27,000 bases of DNA from contig MU647099.1 of the NCBI GenBank assembly GCA_026770585.1, positions 9,077 to 36,076 of the forward strand. Direction: 5' to 3'. Below, one piece after another: positions 1 to 9,688 of the stretch (the stretch's first letter is position 1; every line of letters starts with the position of its first letter). Both the position numbers and the translations under genes were made by a program. The notes beneath the pieces are model-generated. The model had not been told where the DNA came from, did not search any database, and saw only the letters and a list, made by a program, of their open reading frames with translations. This stretch comes from Baffinella frigidus. Taxonomy: Eukaryota; Cryptophyceae; Cryptomonadales; Baffinellaceae.

Positions 1-128
1 TTTGGGGTTTGGGGTTTGGGGTTTGGGGTTTGGGGTTTGGGGTTTGGGGTTTGTGTTTTGTGTTTTGGGGTTTAGGGTCCAGGGTTTGGGGTTTAAGTCT
101 GAGTGGTTCATAGGGTTTAGGGACTTGG
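1..128. repeat. Telomere-like array, TTTGGGG variant
   Basis: Eight or more perfect TTTGGGG units from base 1, decaying into TTTAGGG/TCCAGGG forms. Probably intron of gene A (sense strand CCCCAAA), not a chromosome end, because coding exons lie on both sides in orientation and phase. Confidence 0.85.
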
Positions 129-174
129 GTAACCAGCCTCGGCGAGATCGAGCGCGAAATCCGTGTACAGTTTC

Positions 175-366
175 ACTCACCGACTATTCTCAAGTTGACA
201 AGCTGGGTGTGCAGAACAAACCCGTTAACTTTCAGGCGAAAAAGAGTCCGGGCGCACCAAATTGGCGAGACCAAATAGACTGCGACAGAGTTGGTTGGTT
301 AACGGACTATTCTCAACTTGACATTACGGGTGTGCAGTACAAACCCGTCAACATTGGGGCGAGATA
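175..366 (-). repeat. Family C dispersed repeat, two tandem copies (minus)
   Basis: GACTATTCTCAAGTTGACAA to about 293, then a second partial unit 303-366. Matches the complement of 25000-25110. Lies between the split halves of a gene A exon copy and the intact exon. Confidence 0.7.
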
Positions 367-372
367 GGGTAC

Positions 373-455
373 CCGGCTTCGGCGAGGTCGAGGACTTCAA
401 CGCCCGCGGAATGGGTGAAGAGTTTGGCGAGAACTGCGTTCTTGAACCGCGCGTC
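373..455 (-). CDS. Gene A last exon visible in the window
   Basis: Minus strand, acceptor gtggtgcag, donor GTACCC. Encodes DARFKNAVLAKLFTHSAGVE followed by VLDLAEA and two bases; phase-0 entry matches the previous exon. Decayed partial copies occur at 738-785 (5' half) and 134-160 (3' half). Confidence 0.55.
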
Positions 456-3193
456 CTGCACCACGCGCGGAACCACGGTCAACTTCAAAGTCACGCACCC
501 CATAATTAGTTTTGCAAAGCAACCCATTCTGGTACAAATTATAAAAGAAATGCCGTTTAAAATAAAGGGCTACAATTCCTTTTTGAACGAGGCCTCGCTT
601 TATAATTTGTACCAGCACGTGTTGCTTTACAAAACTAATTTTGGGTCCGTCACTATGAAAGTGAATCGCTCTGTGTACAAGAGAAACCACGTTTTGACTG
701 ATCTGGTCTTTCCCTGGTGCAGATCATCCAAGACGAATCCGTGTACAGTTTCGCGAGAAAACGCATTCTTGAATCGCGCGACCTGCGTACAAGAACAAGG
801 TTGACTGAATTGCTCTGCGTACAAGAGCAACCACAGTTGAGTAATCACTCATGGCTGGGTACAACCCCGGCGCACAAGAGAAACCAACTGAGAAGGTTGA
901 CTGATCTGATCTTTCCCAGGTACAACTCCTGCGAGGATCAGTCTCCGACAGAGACGCATCTGTGAACAGGTCCTGCGTACAAGATAAAGGTTGACTAAAT
1001 TTCTCTTAACACGGTAACCTGTGCACAGACCGAAGAAACGGTTTGCTGATTCGCCCGTGTCCTGGTACAAAAGTTGAACAGATTAGCCACCACGGTGAAG
1101 TGGATTGCAGAGCTAGGACCTAGGACCGTGGCGGACAGCGCCAAACTAAAGAGGGGGTTAATCCGGGATAAGGAATTTTCTTTCACAATCTGGCAACGAA
1201 AATTACTACACGAATGTTTTACTATTACTAGTATGACCCAATTGCATAGTAATGTTCGTTGCCAGATTCTGAAAGAAAACACTTTCCCCGGATGAGGGTA
1301 CTCATAACCTGTTTGGCGGGAAGCGGGTGGTCGCCGACCCCGCCCGGGGGGCCGCCTCTGCCTCTGTCTGTTTCGGCGCACCAACTTTGTGAGCCCGGGC
1401 CCTTTCCCGCTCCAAAGTTGACGGATTTGTACCACGAACCCAGAAAGTACCCTTAGTTTTTCTAGCCCACTTAGCAGGCACCGGGGGCTTCACGGATACA
1501 GTCCAACTAAATTATTTGTACTAGAATCTTATCAATTTGCATTGGATTCTAACCGCCTTCCCCCCGGACATCCGGGGGAAAAGGAACTCGGCCACTCCTA
1601 AGTGGCTGGGACAACGCTTGCTGACTCGCGCATTTTGCACCAAAATCCCAGACAATCGGATGAATGGCTCCAAATCCAGCGCAAACTCCCAGATAAATGG
1701 AGGCTCGTAACCTGTTTTGCGGGAAGCGAAACCCTAAACCCTAAACCCTAAACCTGTTTCGTGGGAAGAGCTTGATCATCGACCACGCCCCTGGGCCCCT
1801 GGAAGAAGTTCAGCCCTGTTTTCGGGGGTGCGTTTAGGGTTTAGGGTTTAGGGTTTAGGCTTTAGGGTTTGGAGTTTGGGGTTTAGGGTTTAGGGTTTCA
1901 GGTTTAGGGTTTGGGTTTAAGGTTTCAGGTTTTAGAGTTTAGGGTTTAGAGTTTAGGGTTTAGGGTTTGGGGGTAAGGGTTTAGGGATTAGGATTTGGGG
2001 TTGAGGGTTTAGGGATTAGGATTTGGGGTTTAGGGTTCACGGTTTGGAGTGTGAGGTTAGGGGTTAGGGGGTTAGGGTTCAAGGTTCAGGGTTTAGGGTT
2101 TCGGGTTTCGGGCTTAGGGTAAGGAGTTTGGGTTTAGAGATCAGGGGGTAGGGGTTCAGGCTTGGGGTGTAGGGGTTTAGGGGTTTGAGGTTTGAGTTCA
2201 AGGTTTAGGGTGTAGGGTTTCGGGTGTGGGGTTTCGGGTCTAAAGTTGAGGGTTTCGGGTTCACCTGACTTCAACATGCCCCCAAGGCCCGGTTCCTGCT
2301 TCAGGGTTTCGGGTTTAGGATTCAGGTTTTATGGTTTAGGGTTCAGGGTTTAAGGTTTAGTGTTTAGATATTATGGTTTGGGGTTTAGCGATCAGGGTTT
2401 AGGATTTAGGGTTTATAGATTAGGGTTTAGGATTTAGGGTGTAGGAATAAGGGTTTAGGGTTTAGGGCTGAGAGATAAGGGTCTAGGGTTTGGGGTTTAG
2501 GGTTCAGGGTTTAGGGTTTGGGGTTGACCTCCCACTCCTCATCGGACGAAAAATCGTCCTGGTCCCCCGGATGCACGTGCGGCCTGGATTTAGGGTTTAG
2601 GGTTTGGGGTTGAGGGTTTGGGGTTGAGGGTTTGGGGTTTAGGGTTTGGGGTTTAGGGTTTGGGGTTTGGGGTTTGGGGTTTGGGGTTTGGGGTTGATGG
2701 TTTAGGGTTTAGGGTTGAGGGCTTAGGGTTTAAGGTTTAGGGTTTGGGAACACGAGTTATCCGGTTAGGGGCTTGAGGGTTTAGGGTTTAGGTGGTGGGG
2801 TTTAGGGTTTAGAGGTTTAGGGTGCAGGGTTCAGGGTTCAGGGTTCAGGGTTCAGGATTTCGGGCTCAGGGTTTCGAGTTCAGGGTTGAGGGAATTGAAT
2901 TTGGGGATGCCGGACGTGTTGGTGCGTGTGCCCTGCCGCTAGCAAACCCTAAACCTCCAGCTAGCCTCACTGGTACAGGATAACCAAAGCCCAGAGGGAA
3001 AAGAAGCGTGTACAGACTTGGGGTTGAGGGTTTGGGTTTCAGGTGTCAAGAGTGTAGGGTTTCAGGTTCAGGGTTCAGGGTTCAGGGTTCAGGGTTCAGG
3101 GTTTAGCGTGTGGGGTTGAGGGGCTAGGGTTTGGACTTAGGAATGCCGGAGGTGTGGTACGTGTGCCCCGTCGCTAGCGCTTCCCTCTCTTTT

Positions 3194-3254
<61 letters not shown>

Positions 3255-3259
3255 TTCTC

Positions 3260-3296
<37 letters not shown>

Positions 3297-4273
3297 CTCT
3301 CTCTCGCTCTGTCTGTTTTTTTTTCTCTCCCTCTCTCTCTCTCTTTCTAGGTATCTGTACAGGCCTCTCGCTCCCTCTCTCGCTAGGGTTTAGGGTTGGG
3401 TTTGGACTTATTGTACTTTTCGGGTCAGCGCGGATTTTGGGTCGGGGTCGGGAAGTCGGGAAAAATCGAAAATATCGAAAAAGGGCTCTAGTATTTGTAC
3501 ATATTATGGGTGGGGGGTGCATCCTGTCATCATATCAATGCATAAGACAGCATAAAACTTTAGATGGACGCATCGATTTTCGAGATTTTCATTTCCCGAC
3601 TCCCCGACCCGACCTCGAGAAAATCCGCGCTGACCCGAAAAGTACAATAGGAATGCCGGAGGTGTGGTGGGTGTGCCCCGTCGCTAGCGCTTCCCTTTCA
3701 CTCTCTCTCTCTCTCTCTCTCTCTGTAGAGGCCTCGCTCTCTCTCTCTTGAGGTGATTGTAAAGACCTCTCTCCTCTCTTTCTCTCTCGCTCTCTCTCGC
3801 GCGCGCGCTCTCTCTAGGGTGCAGAGTGTAGGGATTAGACTTGGGAATGACAGAGGTGTGGTGCGTGTGCACCGTCGCTGGCCTAAACCCAAAACCCTAG
3901 ACCCCAAACCCCGAACCCTAAACCTCTAGCCAGCCTCACTGGTACAGGGTTTAGTGTTTAGTGTTTAGTGTTTAGTGGTCAGGCTTTTCTCACTGGTACC
4001 TGTACCAGTGAGGCTAGCTACAAACAAAGCCCAGAGGGGGAAATAAGCGAGTACATAATTGGGGTTGATGGGTGGGGGGTTTGAACTTGGGAATGACGGA
4101 GGTGTGGTGGGTGTGCCCCGTCGCTAGCGCCTCCCTGCTTCGTCGCGACTTGCTTGCAGGAACCTGGTTTAATCCGGCACTTCGCGCATCAGTCCGTTTA
4201 TTTTCGTGGCACCAATTAATCAGTCCCTCGATTTTTGTGGTACTGATTGATTGATAAGTCCACCTTTTTTCTG

Positions 4274-4350
<77 letters not shown>

Positions 4351-6516
4351 GGAAGGCGAAGGGAGAGAGAGAGAGAGGTTTGCTGTATAGCGAATCCACG
4401 CCAGGTCATAATTCGAGATTTCATTTTACCACACGATGTTCGAGTGAAGTGGATTCTACCCGGGAAACACGCCAAAAGTGATGGGAATTGGAGCTCTTAG
4501 CTGGCGGAATTTGAAAATATGTAGCACGATAAGCCATCTGAACAATTTTAGCGCGAACAAGTGTGTATGAAAATAGCACTTATGCCCTGGCGCGGACACA
4601 GGCCACAAAGTGGGCTTCGCAGATCAGTCCATTTATTTTCGTGGTACTGGTCAAGAATTGCTCGGTACAAAGACATGTTATTGACCGATATTCCGACCAG
4701 ATTCCTGGTCGAAACGTTCCTTTCCGCCCACCGTGTGGAGAGTTTAGGGTTTATTTTCGTGGTTCTAATTAACCAGTCCATCTATTTTCTTGGTACTACT
4801 TAATCAGTCCATTTATTTTCGTGGTACTAATTAAGAATTGCTCGGTACACAGACCGGATGTTGGGTCGACATGTCGAGACTCGCGGGAACCTGGCTTAAT
4901 TCGGGGAAATGTTTCATTTTCATCATTTCTGTACAGCTGAATCATACTAGGAATAGTGAAGCAGATGTGCATTAAGTTTCGTTGCCAGAAAACAAGAAAT
5001 TTAAATGATCCCCCGTATGAGGTTAGCCACGCCAGATTGGAGGTGGGGGTTGATTTTTTTAAAGCGCATCTGAAAGCGGTTGTTGACCTTTGAAAACCAC
5101 TGCCCTCAGGAATCGACTTTTGGCGACCCCTTCCAAGGCTCTGGCGTGGAGGGGTTAGGGGTTTCGTGTTTCGGGTTTCGGGTGTAGAAGACCGAGGTGC
5201 CGAAGACCGAGGTGCCGAAGACCGAGGTGCCAGTCGGGGAGCAGGGCCGATCGTCGTCAACTTTCTCCTCATAACCGTGAGCCATTTTTGAGGGACTCAC
5301 TTCTGCTAGAAGAGACTTTACTACCTACAAAAGTGAGTGAGGATAATGTAACGCTAAAATTTACAAGTGTTATTTAAGAAATATCATCCGTGATACGGCC
5401 CCTTCCAGTGTGTCCAATACGCACAAGTTCAAAATATTTTCTTGTTTTCTTCCGAGGTGCCAGACGGGGAGCGGGAGACCGAGGTGCCAGTCGGCGAGCG
5501 GGGGCGGTCGTCGTCAACATTCTCCTCATAATGGTTGTACCTGATTTCGGGTTTCGGCTTTCGGGTTTCGGGTTTAGGGTTTAGGGTGTAAGGGTGTAAG
5601 GGTTCCCGTTTGTCCTGATAATGGTTGTACCTGCCACCCACCATTCTCGGGCTGGGTGCTCAGGTCAGGGTCGGATTCATTCGGCCCTATCTAAAATCGA
5701 TTTCGCTAAGGATTTATTGATTATTCTGCAGAAGTGGCCGATGCGTGAGACAAAATCTTAAAAAGACCGTACGCCGGACGGGCTGAGTGTCCTCATAATT
5801 TCTTCGCGTTCCTGAATAGATTTAATTTCAGATTTGCCTTGGCGTTAGAGCCATTTCGTACTTCGAAGGCTTGGAAATAGCGGGGTTAGTACCATAAATA
5901 TTTTAGTTGGACAGGCCCCGAAATTGAATCTATTCAGGTTGGGGACTAGATGGTTGTACCTCTCATCACTCGGGGCTTAATGCGGAAACCTCTTCAATTC
6001 ACAGCACTGTTCGTGCAATGTTCAGGGTGAAATTTGCTCTCATAGCCTCGACATAGCGCTACCATAGCACAAAATTCACCCTACCGGTAGCCAAAGGTGA
6101 TTTACGCCGTACCGGCAGGTACGGGATTCATGATTCTAGCTGCGGGAAGCGCGCGGGGTGGAGGGGTGGTGGGGGGTGGAGGAAGGTAGGAGAGCAGGAT
6201 GCGCGGGCGGACTGTGATGGAGAAAGTGACTGTCCTTCACCATTGAGGCCGGCAGCAACAGGTTTCTGAGGCGCTGGGGGGTTGGTGCAAGGTACCCCTG
6301 GAGGTGGTATGCAGTCTCTTCATTGTCCTCGTCGCCCACGTTGCTCTGTGCCACGGTGGACCCACCGTAGCTCGACCCCGCTTCTGAGTACACATGCATT
6401 GATTGGATGCCCTTGATGGAGCCGCGGCTGCCGAGCCCGCGAACGCGCGCCGGAGATTTGGAGCCTCGCCGCCTCGACCCGGCCGACCGCCTCGAAGGAG
6501 ATTGCGAGCGCCCCAT
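373..6516 (-). CDS. Gene A: minus-strand spliced gene of unknown function (partial, runs off left edge)
   Basis: Exons placed, in transcription order: 6516-6296 (ATG; 73 codons + GG), 5540-5480, [gap, at least one exon unresolved], 2583-2529, 2295-2265, 1815-1754, 455-373. Exon 1 is Ser/Arg-rich (GRSQSPSRRSAGSRRRGSK) and then acidic (VGDEDNEETAYHLQG). Exon 2 reads YNHYEENVDDDRPRSPTGTS. Exon 3 on the list is acidic (GDQDDFSSDEEWE), followed by EPGLGGMLKS, LNFFQGPRGVVDDQALPTKQ and DARFKNAVLAKLFTHSAGVE. Each is bounded by AG and GT on the minus strand, and phases match exon 1 to 2 and through the last four. No family recognised. Like gene B it has telomere-like introns (CCCTAAA on its own sense strand) and decayed exon copies. 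The sequence ends before a stop codon, and the last exon ends in phase 2, so more exons lie left of base 1. Confidence 0.55.
488..654. mobile_element. MITE-like inverted-repeat element
   Basis: Arms of about 55 bp (488-545 and 599-654): TTAGTTTTGCAAAGCAAC on the left matches the complement of GTTGCTTTACAAAACTAA on the right, continuing through GGTACAAATTATAAA. No coding capacity. Confidence 0.7.
600..1060. repeat. Degenerate GTACAAGA...GTTGACTGA minisatellite
   Basis: Units with GCGTACAAGAGAAACCA followed by GGTTGACTGATCTGATCTTT recur at about 670, 785, 815, 870 and 975. Between gene A exon copies; no independent gene seen. Confidence 0.5.
738..785 (-). pseudogene. Decayed copy of gene A exon 455-373, 5' part
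   Basis: Minus strand gtacgcag acceptor then VARFKNA, matching DARFKNA, followed by a frameshift. The 3' part of the same exon (ALDLAEA, donor GTTACC) reappears separately at 134-160. Confidence 0.5.
1161..1296. mobile_element. MITE family M, copy 1
   Basis: Starts ATCCGGG and ends CCCCGGAT; internal arms CTGGCAACGAAAATTACTAC and GTAATGTTCGTTGCCAGA. Same ends and core as the copy at 10509-10637. Confidence 0.75.
1309..1355 (-). pseudogene. Diverged copy of gene A exon 1815-1754, 3' part
   Basis: On the minus strand reads GGVGDHPLPAKQ before GTTATG, against GVVDDQALPTKQ before GTTTAG in the intact exon; one codon shorter but in frame. A shorter copy (LPAKQ, GTTACG) is at 1712-1728. Confidence 0.5.
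1371..1445 (+). repeat. Family C dispersed repeat, partial
   Basis: CGCTCCAAAGTTGACGGATT followed by TGTACCACGAACCCAG, as in the other family C copies. Confidence 0.6.
1754..1815 (-). CDS. Gene A internal exon
   Basis: Minus strand, acceptor aaaacag, donor GTTTAG; after completing a Gly codon it encodes LNFFQGPRGVVDDQALPTKQ with phase-0 exit. Other frames contain stops. The 3' part is duplicated twice downstream in the gene (1309-1355 and 1712-1728), each copy keeping the CAG-GT donor. Confidence 0.55.
2265..2295 (-). CDS. Gene A internal exon (31 nt)
   Basis: Minus strand, acceptor gaagcag, donor GTGAAC. Encodes EPGLGGMLKS plus one base. Entry phase 0 and exit phase 1 match the exons on both sides. 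Confidence 0.5.
2529..2583 (-). CDS. Gene A internal exon (acidic)
   Basis: A 55-nt GC-rich island within telomere-like repeat; minus strand aaatccag acceptor and GTCAAC donor. It encodes PHVHPGDQDDFSSDEEWE with 1-nt entry phase and phase-0 exit, matching the next exon. Confidence 0.55.
3181..3345. repeat. CT microsatellite
   Basis: Interrupted (CT)n. Others: 3700-3815 (CT), 4275-4378 (GA), 9651-9710 (CT). Long translations through them are artefacts. Confidence 0.95.
3409..3649. mobile_element. TA-inserting MITE family B, copy 1
   Basis: Ends TTGTACTTTTCGGGTCAGCG and its complement, about 60-bp arms, flanked by TA on both sides. The flanks ggactTA and TAggaatgcc rejoin to ggacttaggaatgcc, which exists uninterrupted at about 3133, so insertion with TA duplication is directly visible. 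Confidence 0.8.
4196..4850. repeat. Dispersed TTTATTTTCGTGGTACT repeat cluster
   Basis: ATCAGTCCATTTATTTTCGT-like units at about 4196-4252, 4622-4680, 4742-4782 and 4785-4850, two followed by AAGAATTGCTCGGTAC. A further copy is at 7900-7980 in gene B intron 2. Confidence 0.65.
4898..5021. mobile_element. MITE family M, diverged copy
   Basis: Right arm TTTCGTTGCCAGAAAACAAG and end ATCCCCCGTAT resemble family M; the left arm starts ATTCGGGG and is weaker. Confidence 0.5.
5027..5152. mobile_element. MITE family D, copy 1
   Basis: CACGCCAGATTGGAGG at the left and CCTTCCAAGGCTCTGGCGTG at the right; internal GAAAACCACTGCC and CGACTTTTGGCGACCCC match the complement of 7398-7545. Confidence 0.65.
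5215..5275 (-). pseudogene. Copy of gene A exon 2 without acceptor
   Basis: Minus strand GYEEKVDDDRPCSPTGTS matches exon 2 HYEENVDDDRPRSPTGTS. The left part has no AG in place, and the GGCACCTCG-GTCTTC end is tandemly repeated three times (5176-5235). A second partial copy of the exon start (YNHYQDK) is at 5600-5630. Confidence 0.5.
5480..5540 (-). CDS. Gene A exon 2
   Basis: Minus-strand acceptor aaatcag, then G-TAC-AAC-CAT, 20 codons ending GGCACCTCG before donor GTCTCC. It fits exon 1 by phase. Two partial copies lie nearby at 5600-5630 and 5215-5275, and the GGCACCTCG-GTCT donor region is repeated several times (5176-5235), so the exact donor used is uncertain. Confidence 0.5.
5811..5938. 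repeat. Short inverted-repeat element
   Basis: CCTGAATAGATTTAATTTCA at the left faces AAATTGAATCTATTCAGG at the right; about 20-bp arms. Confidence 0.55.
5977..6110. repeat. Family F dispersed repeat, copy 1
   Basis: TTAATGCGGAAACCTCTTCA with AGCCTCGACATAGCGCTACC inside; inverted AGGGTGAAATTT/AAAATTCACCCT segments. Same layout as 16148-16285. Confidence 0.65.
6296..6516 (-). CDS. Gene A exon 1 (start codon exon)
   Basis: ATG at 6516-6514, 73 codons plus two bases, donor GTACCT at 6295. The frame stays open beyond the donor to about 6136, so an unspliced 126-residue reading is the alternative. The join to the exon at 5540 (G + TAC AAC CAT) restores a natural-looking acidic and Ser/Pro-rich sequence, which is why splicing at 6296 is preferred. 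The N terminus is rich in SR, SP and RRR motifs, a low-complexity basic start of the kind seen in many nuclear or cytoskeletal proteins. No function assigned. Confidence 0.5.
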
Positions 6517-6797
6517 TTTTGCTGGTTCTGGGGGATGCTATGCGCCGAGGGTGTAATCGTGCTTCCGTCGTAGTGTCGAAGACGGAAGAAGGGGACGAGG
6601 GACAGAGCCGCGAGAGAAGATCTCTCCCCCCCCCGCCCAGAGGTTTGCCAAAAGTCAATTTTCAAGGGACACGACCACTTAAAACTTGTCGACTTTTTGG
6701 AAAGTCAACTTTGTGTGACTCGCCAGGGGGTGGGAAGCTTGAACGTCAAGGACCTGGTGGCTTGCAGCTTCCCGCTGTGAGCAGGGGGCGGCGCAGG
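6517..6797. promoter_or_regulatory. Probable shared promoter region between divergent genes A and B
   Basis: The 281-bp spacer between the ATG of gene A (6516, minus) and the chosen ATG of gene B (6798, plus). It is nearly free of telomere-like repeat, unlike the introns around it. No convincing TATA box was found. It contains a C-run (about 6627-6640) and an imperfect inverted repeat with AAAGTCAA/AAGTCAACTT motifs at about 6645-6725. Its assignment as a bidirectional promoter rests on position only. Confidence 0.35.
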
Positions 6798-9647
6798 ATG
6801 GTGGGGCGCCAGCGGGATGCTCCCATGGTCACCAAGTCCGGCTACCTCCACAAACGCTCCTTCAAAGGCCACAAGGTGGCTGCGAGTCCTCCCAAAACTT
6901 CTACTCCCGTTCCGCCGCAGCACCCCCCCCCTCCTACCCATCGCCCCAGCATTGCCCCACCCTGCCCGCGCGACAGTTCTTCTCGGCATCGTCCTGCCCA
7001 CCAGAGCTGGAGCGACTTCGTGGGGCGGTGTTCCTCGCCAAAAGAGCAACCTCTGCAATGGGGAAATGACAGATTTGGGCGGACAAGAGAAGCTGAGCAG
7101 CGCGTTTGGCAGGATGTGGTGAACGCCTTCCTGTCGGACGAAACGCGGCTCTTCACCGCCTCGAGCGATGCCACGATCAAGGTGCCGCCTCGTTCGCAGC
7201 TGAGAACTCTAGCTCTCAATAGCAGGGTAGCTTCTCAAGTTGACTCTCTGGGCGTGTGGTACAAACCCGTTAACTTTGGAGCGCAAAAGACCCCGGTTTC
7301 ACCAAACCGGTGAGGCCAACTCAGACGGAGACAGAGCTAGCAACTCGCTGGACCCCTGCGGTTACAGGGCGGCCGTGTTGGTATCAATAAACGTCTCTCT
7401 CTGACACATGCCCCGCCAGAGTCTTCGAAGGGGTCGCCAAAAGTCAATTCCCCTTCAAGGCAGTGGTTTTCAAAAGTCAATAACCGTTTCCTGACACGGT
7501 TTACAAAAAGCAACCCCCTCCAAGACTCTGGCGTGGTGGTTTCTGTATTTACTAGAGAGGATTCGCCGTTTTGCCAAAGCACGAACAAACAACTGCTTCT
7601 GCCGTCTAGCTCAGTCTCTGCCCATTTTTTCTATCCAGTTTGGAATCCCGGGCTCTTTTTCACTCCAAAGTTGACGAATTTTTACTGCAAAGCCAGCGAG
7701 TCAACTTGATAATAGTGCGTGGAACTGACTGAGGCGGAGCTCCGCTGTTGACAGAAGCCCCCATCAGTCGAGGTTTGCATCGCCGGGCCTTTGGATTTCT
7801 ACATTGGGAACCGCAGAACTCGGAACTCAGAGATGTGAATTGTGAGTTTTCTCGAGGCCGGGCCTCGAGAAAATTGACTGCACCACACATTGGGCTTTGC
7901 AGATCGGTCCATTGATTTTCGTGGTACTCATTCAGAATTGCTCGGTACAAAGCCATCTTACTAACCGACACTTCGACCGGATATTCGGTCCCAAACCCCC
8001 AAACTCAAAGCAGGTATGGGCGCTGGACTCTGGGGCGCTTCTGACGACGCTCGAGGGACACCAGCAGGGTGTGTGCTGCCTCGCTCTCCACGCCGATGCC
8101 CTCTTCAGGCGCCAGCCCCCCCACACACGTTCGGCTCATACCTCAATTTAGCCCAAAACTGCAAACCCTTCACCGTGGACAGTGAACCGTGAACCGTGAA
8201 CCCTAAACCCCACACCTGAAACCGTGAACCCCTACCCCTAAACCCTGAACCCTGAACCCTGAACTCTGAACCCCAAATCCTGAACCCTGAACCCCACACC
8301 CTCCACCCTAACCCTAAACCCTATTTAATCCTAAAACCCTAAACCCTAAATCCTAAAACCTAAAGACTAAACACTAAATCTTAAACCCTAAACCCTTAAC
8401 CCCAAACCCCAAAACCTGCACCCTGAACCCTAAAACCTGACACCTAAAAACTAAAGCCTAAAACCTCAACCCTAACCCTGAACCCTGAACCCCACACCCT
8501 GAACCCTAACCCTAAACCCCAAACCCTAAAACCCTAAACCGTGAACCCTAAAGCCTAAACCCCACACCCTCCACCCTACTCCCTCAACCAGACACCCTAA
8601 ACCCTAACGCCTAACCCCTAAACCCTAAACCCTAAACTCTAAACCATGAACTCTAAACAGTGGATCCTTCGACGCAACGGTGCTCAAGTGGGACCTTTTC
8701 GAAATGCGGTACTCAACCCTGAACCCTAAACCCTAAACCCTAAACCCTCAACACTAAACCCTAAACCCTAAACCCTAAACCCCAATCCCTAAACCCTACA
8801 CCCTACACCCTACACCCTGAACCCTGAAGCGTTGAGGGCTAGAGTTTAGTAGCGTTCGGAGACCAGCGGCTGCCACTCCGAGCGACCCACGCGCTCACCA
8901 GTAGGGGAACGCGCTCACGCCAGTAGGGGTTGGGCGTTGCGGTTTGGGGTTGAGGGGTTGGGGTTTGGGGTTTAGGGGTGAAAACAACACCCTGCAGCGG
9001 GTCCTTGGACGCGAGGGTGCTCAAGTGGGATCTCTTCGAAATGCGGTTCGGCCATCTCAACCCGAAACGCTCAACGCCAAACGCCAAACTCTGACGCCCT
9101 CCCCCTTCCATGCGTCCTTGTCCGAGCTTTTTTAAGGTTAGCGAGGCAAATCGTAAGCAGGAATCTGCTTCTAATTTCATCTCCACAAAAGTATTAATCT
9201 GTTGCTTTTGGTGCAACGAAATTTACTACACACATGCTCTACTACTACTACTTTTATGAGCAAATTGCGTAGTAATTTTCATTGCCCAAAAACAATTAAT
9301 TGATGCTTTACGGAGATTCAATTCAGGTTGTCGCGGGCGTTCCGTGGGCACTCGGAGGGGGTTCGGGTTTCGGGTTTTGGGTTTTGGGTTTCGAGAAGGT
9401 AGCCTCCGCAAGCTTACCCCCCTACACCTGCCTCGGATGCAGGTCGACGAGAGCCTTCCGCGGGCATTCTGAGGCCGTGAAAGGCATCGTGCTCCGGGAC
9501 AAGTGGCTCCTCTCTGCGTCGCGTGATAAGACCGTGCGCGTCTGGAACGAGGCCAGCGGTTCGCCCACTACCAGCTACCCGAAACAGCTCTGGAAATCAA
9601 TTCTATAAGACCCTGCTGTAGGGGCCGGCGGTCCGTGCGCCTCGAGA

Positions 9648-9688
<41 letters not shown>

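Larger units (their letters stand above)
1829..3130. repeat. Long degenerate TTTAGGG tract (introns of gene A)
   Basis: About 1.2 kb of TTTAGGG, TTCAGGG, TTTGGGG, TTGAGGG and TTTCGGG units on the plus strand, interrupted only by the gene A exons at 2265-2295 and 2529-2583 and by a short unique piece near 2895-3015. Confidence 0.85.
2895..4138. repeat. Five-copy 55-bp repeat with CGCTAGCG ends
   Basis: Units GGAATGCCGGAGGTGTGGTG...CCCCGTCGCTAGCG at about 2895-2945, 3128-3182, 3649-3692, 3832-3882 and 4078-4130; two are followed directly by CT microsatellite. Companion motif CTAGCCTCACTGGTACAGG occurs at 2957, 3927 and (inverted) 3988-4015. The minus strand of several units stays open (GHTHHTSVIPK-like), so derivation from a gene A exon is possible but unproven. 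Confidence 0.6.

Noticed and set aside
1-128. True chromosome end (telomere)
   Set aside because: Units are mostly a variant, the tract is short, and coding exons with splice sites lie within and beyond similar tracts. It is interstitial.
1-367. Long frame starting in the TTTGGGG array (VWGLGF repeats)
   Set aside because: Heptamer repeats translate in all frames without stops; the frame then runs through a dispersed repeat. Not a protein.
3124-3751. Long Ser/Leu-rich and Arg/Glu-rich frames on both strands
   Set aside because: Produced by CT/GA microsatellite and the 55-bp repeat.
2895-4138. WD40-like exon on the minus strand (GHTHHTSVIPK)
   Set aside because: Looks open in several repeat copies, but GH spacing does not fit WD40 and the phases do not connect with gene A exons; kept only as a repeat.
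6519-7313. Single 264-residue plus-strand protein
   Set aside because: The frame reads through intron 1 and then out of frame past exon 2; WD40 homology needs the 6875-7113 splice.
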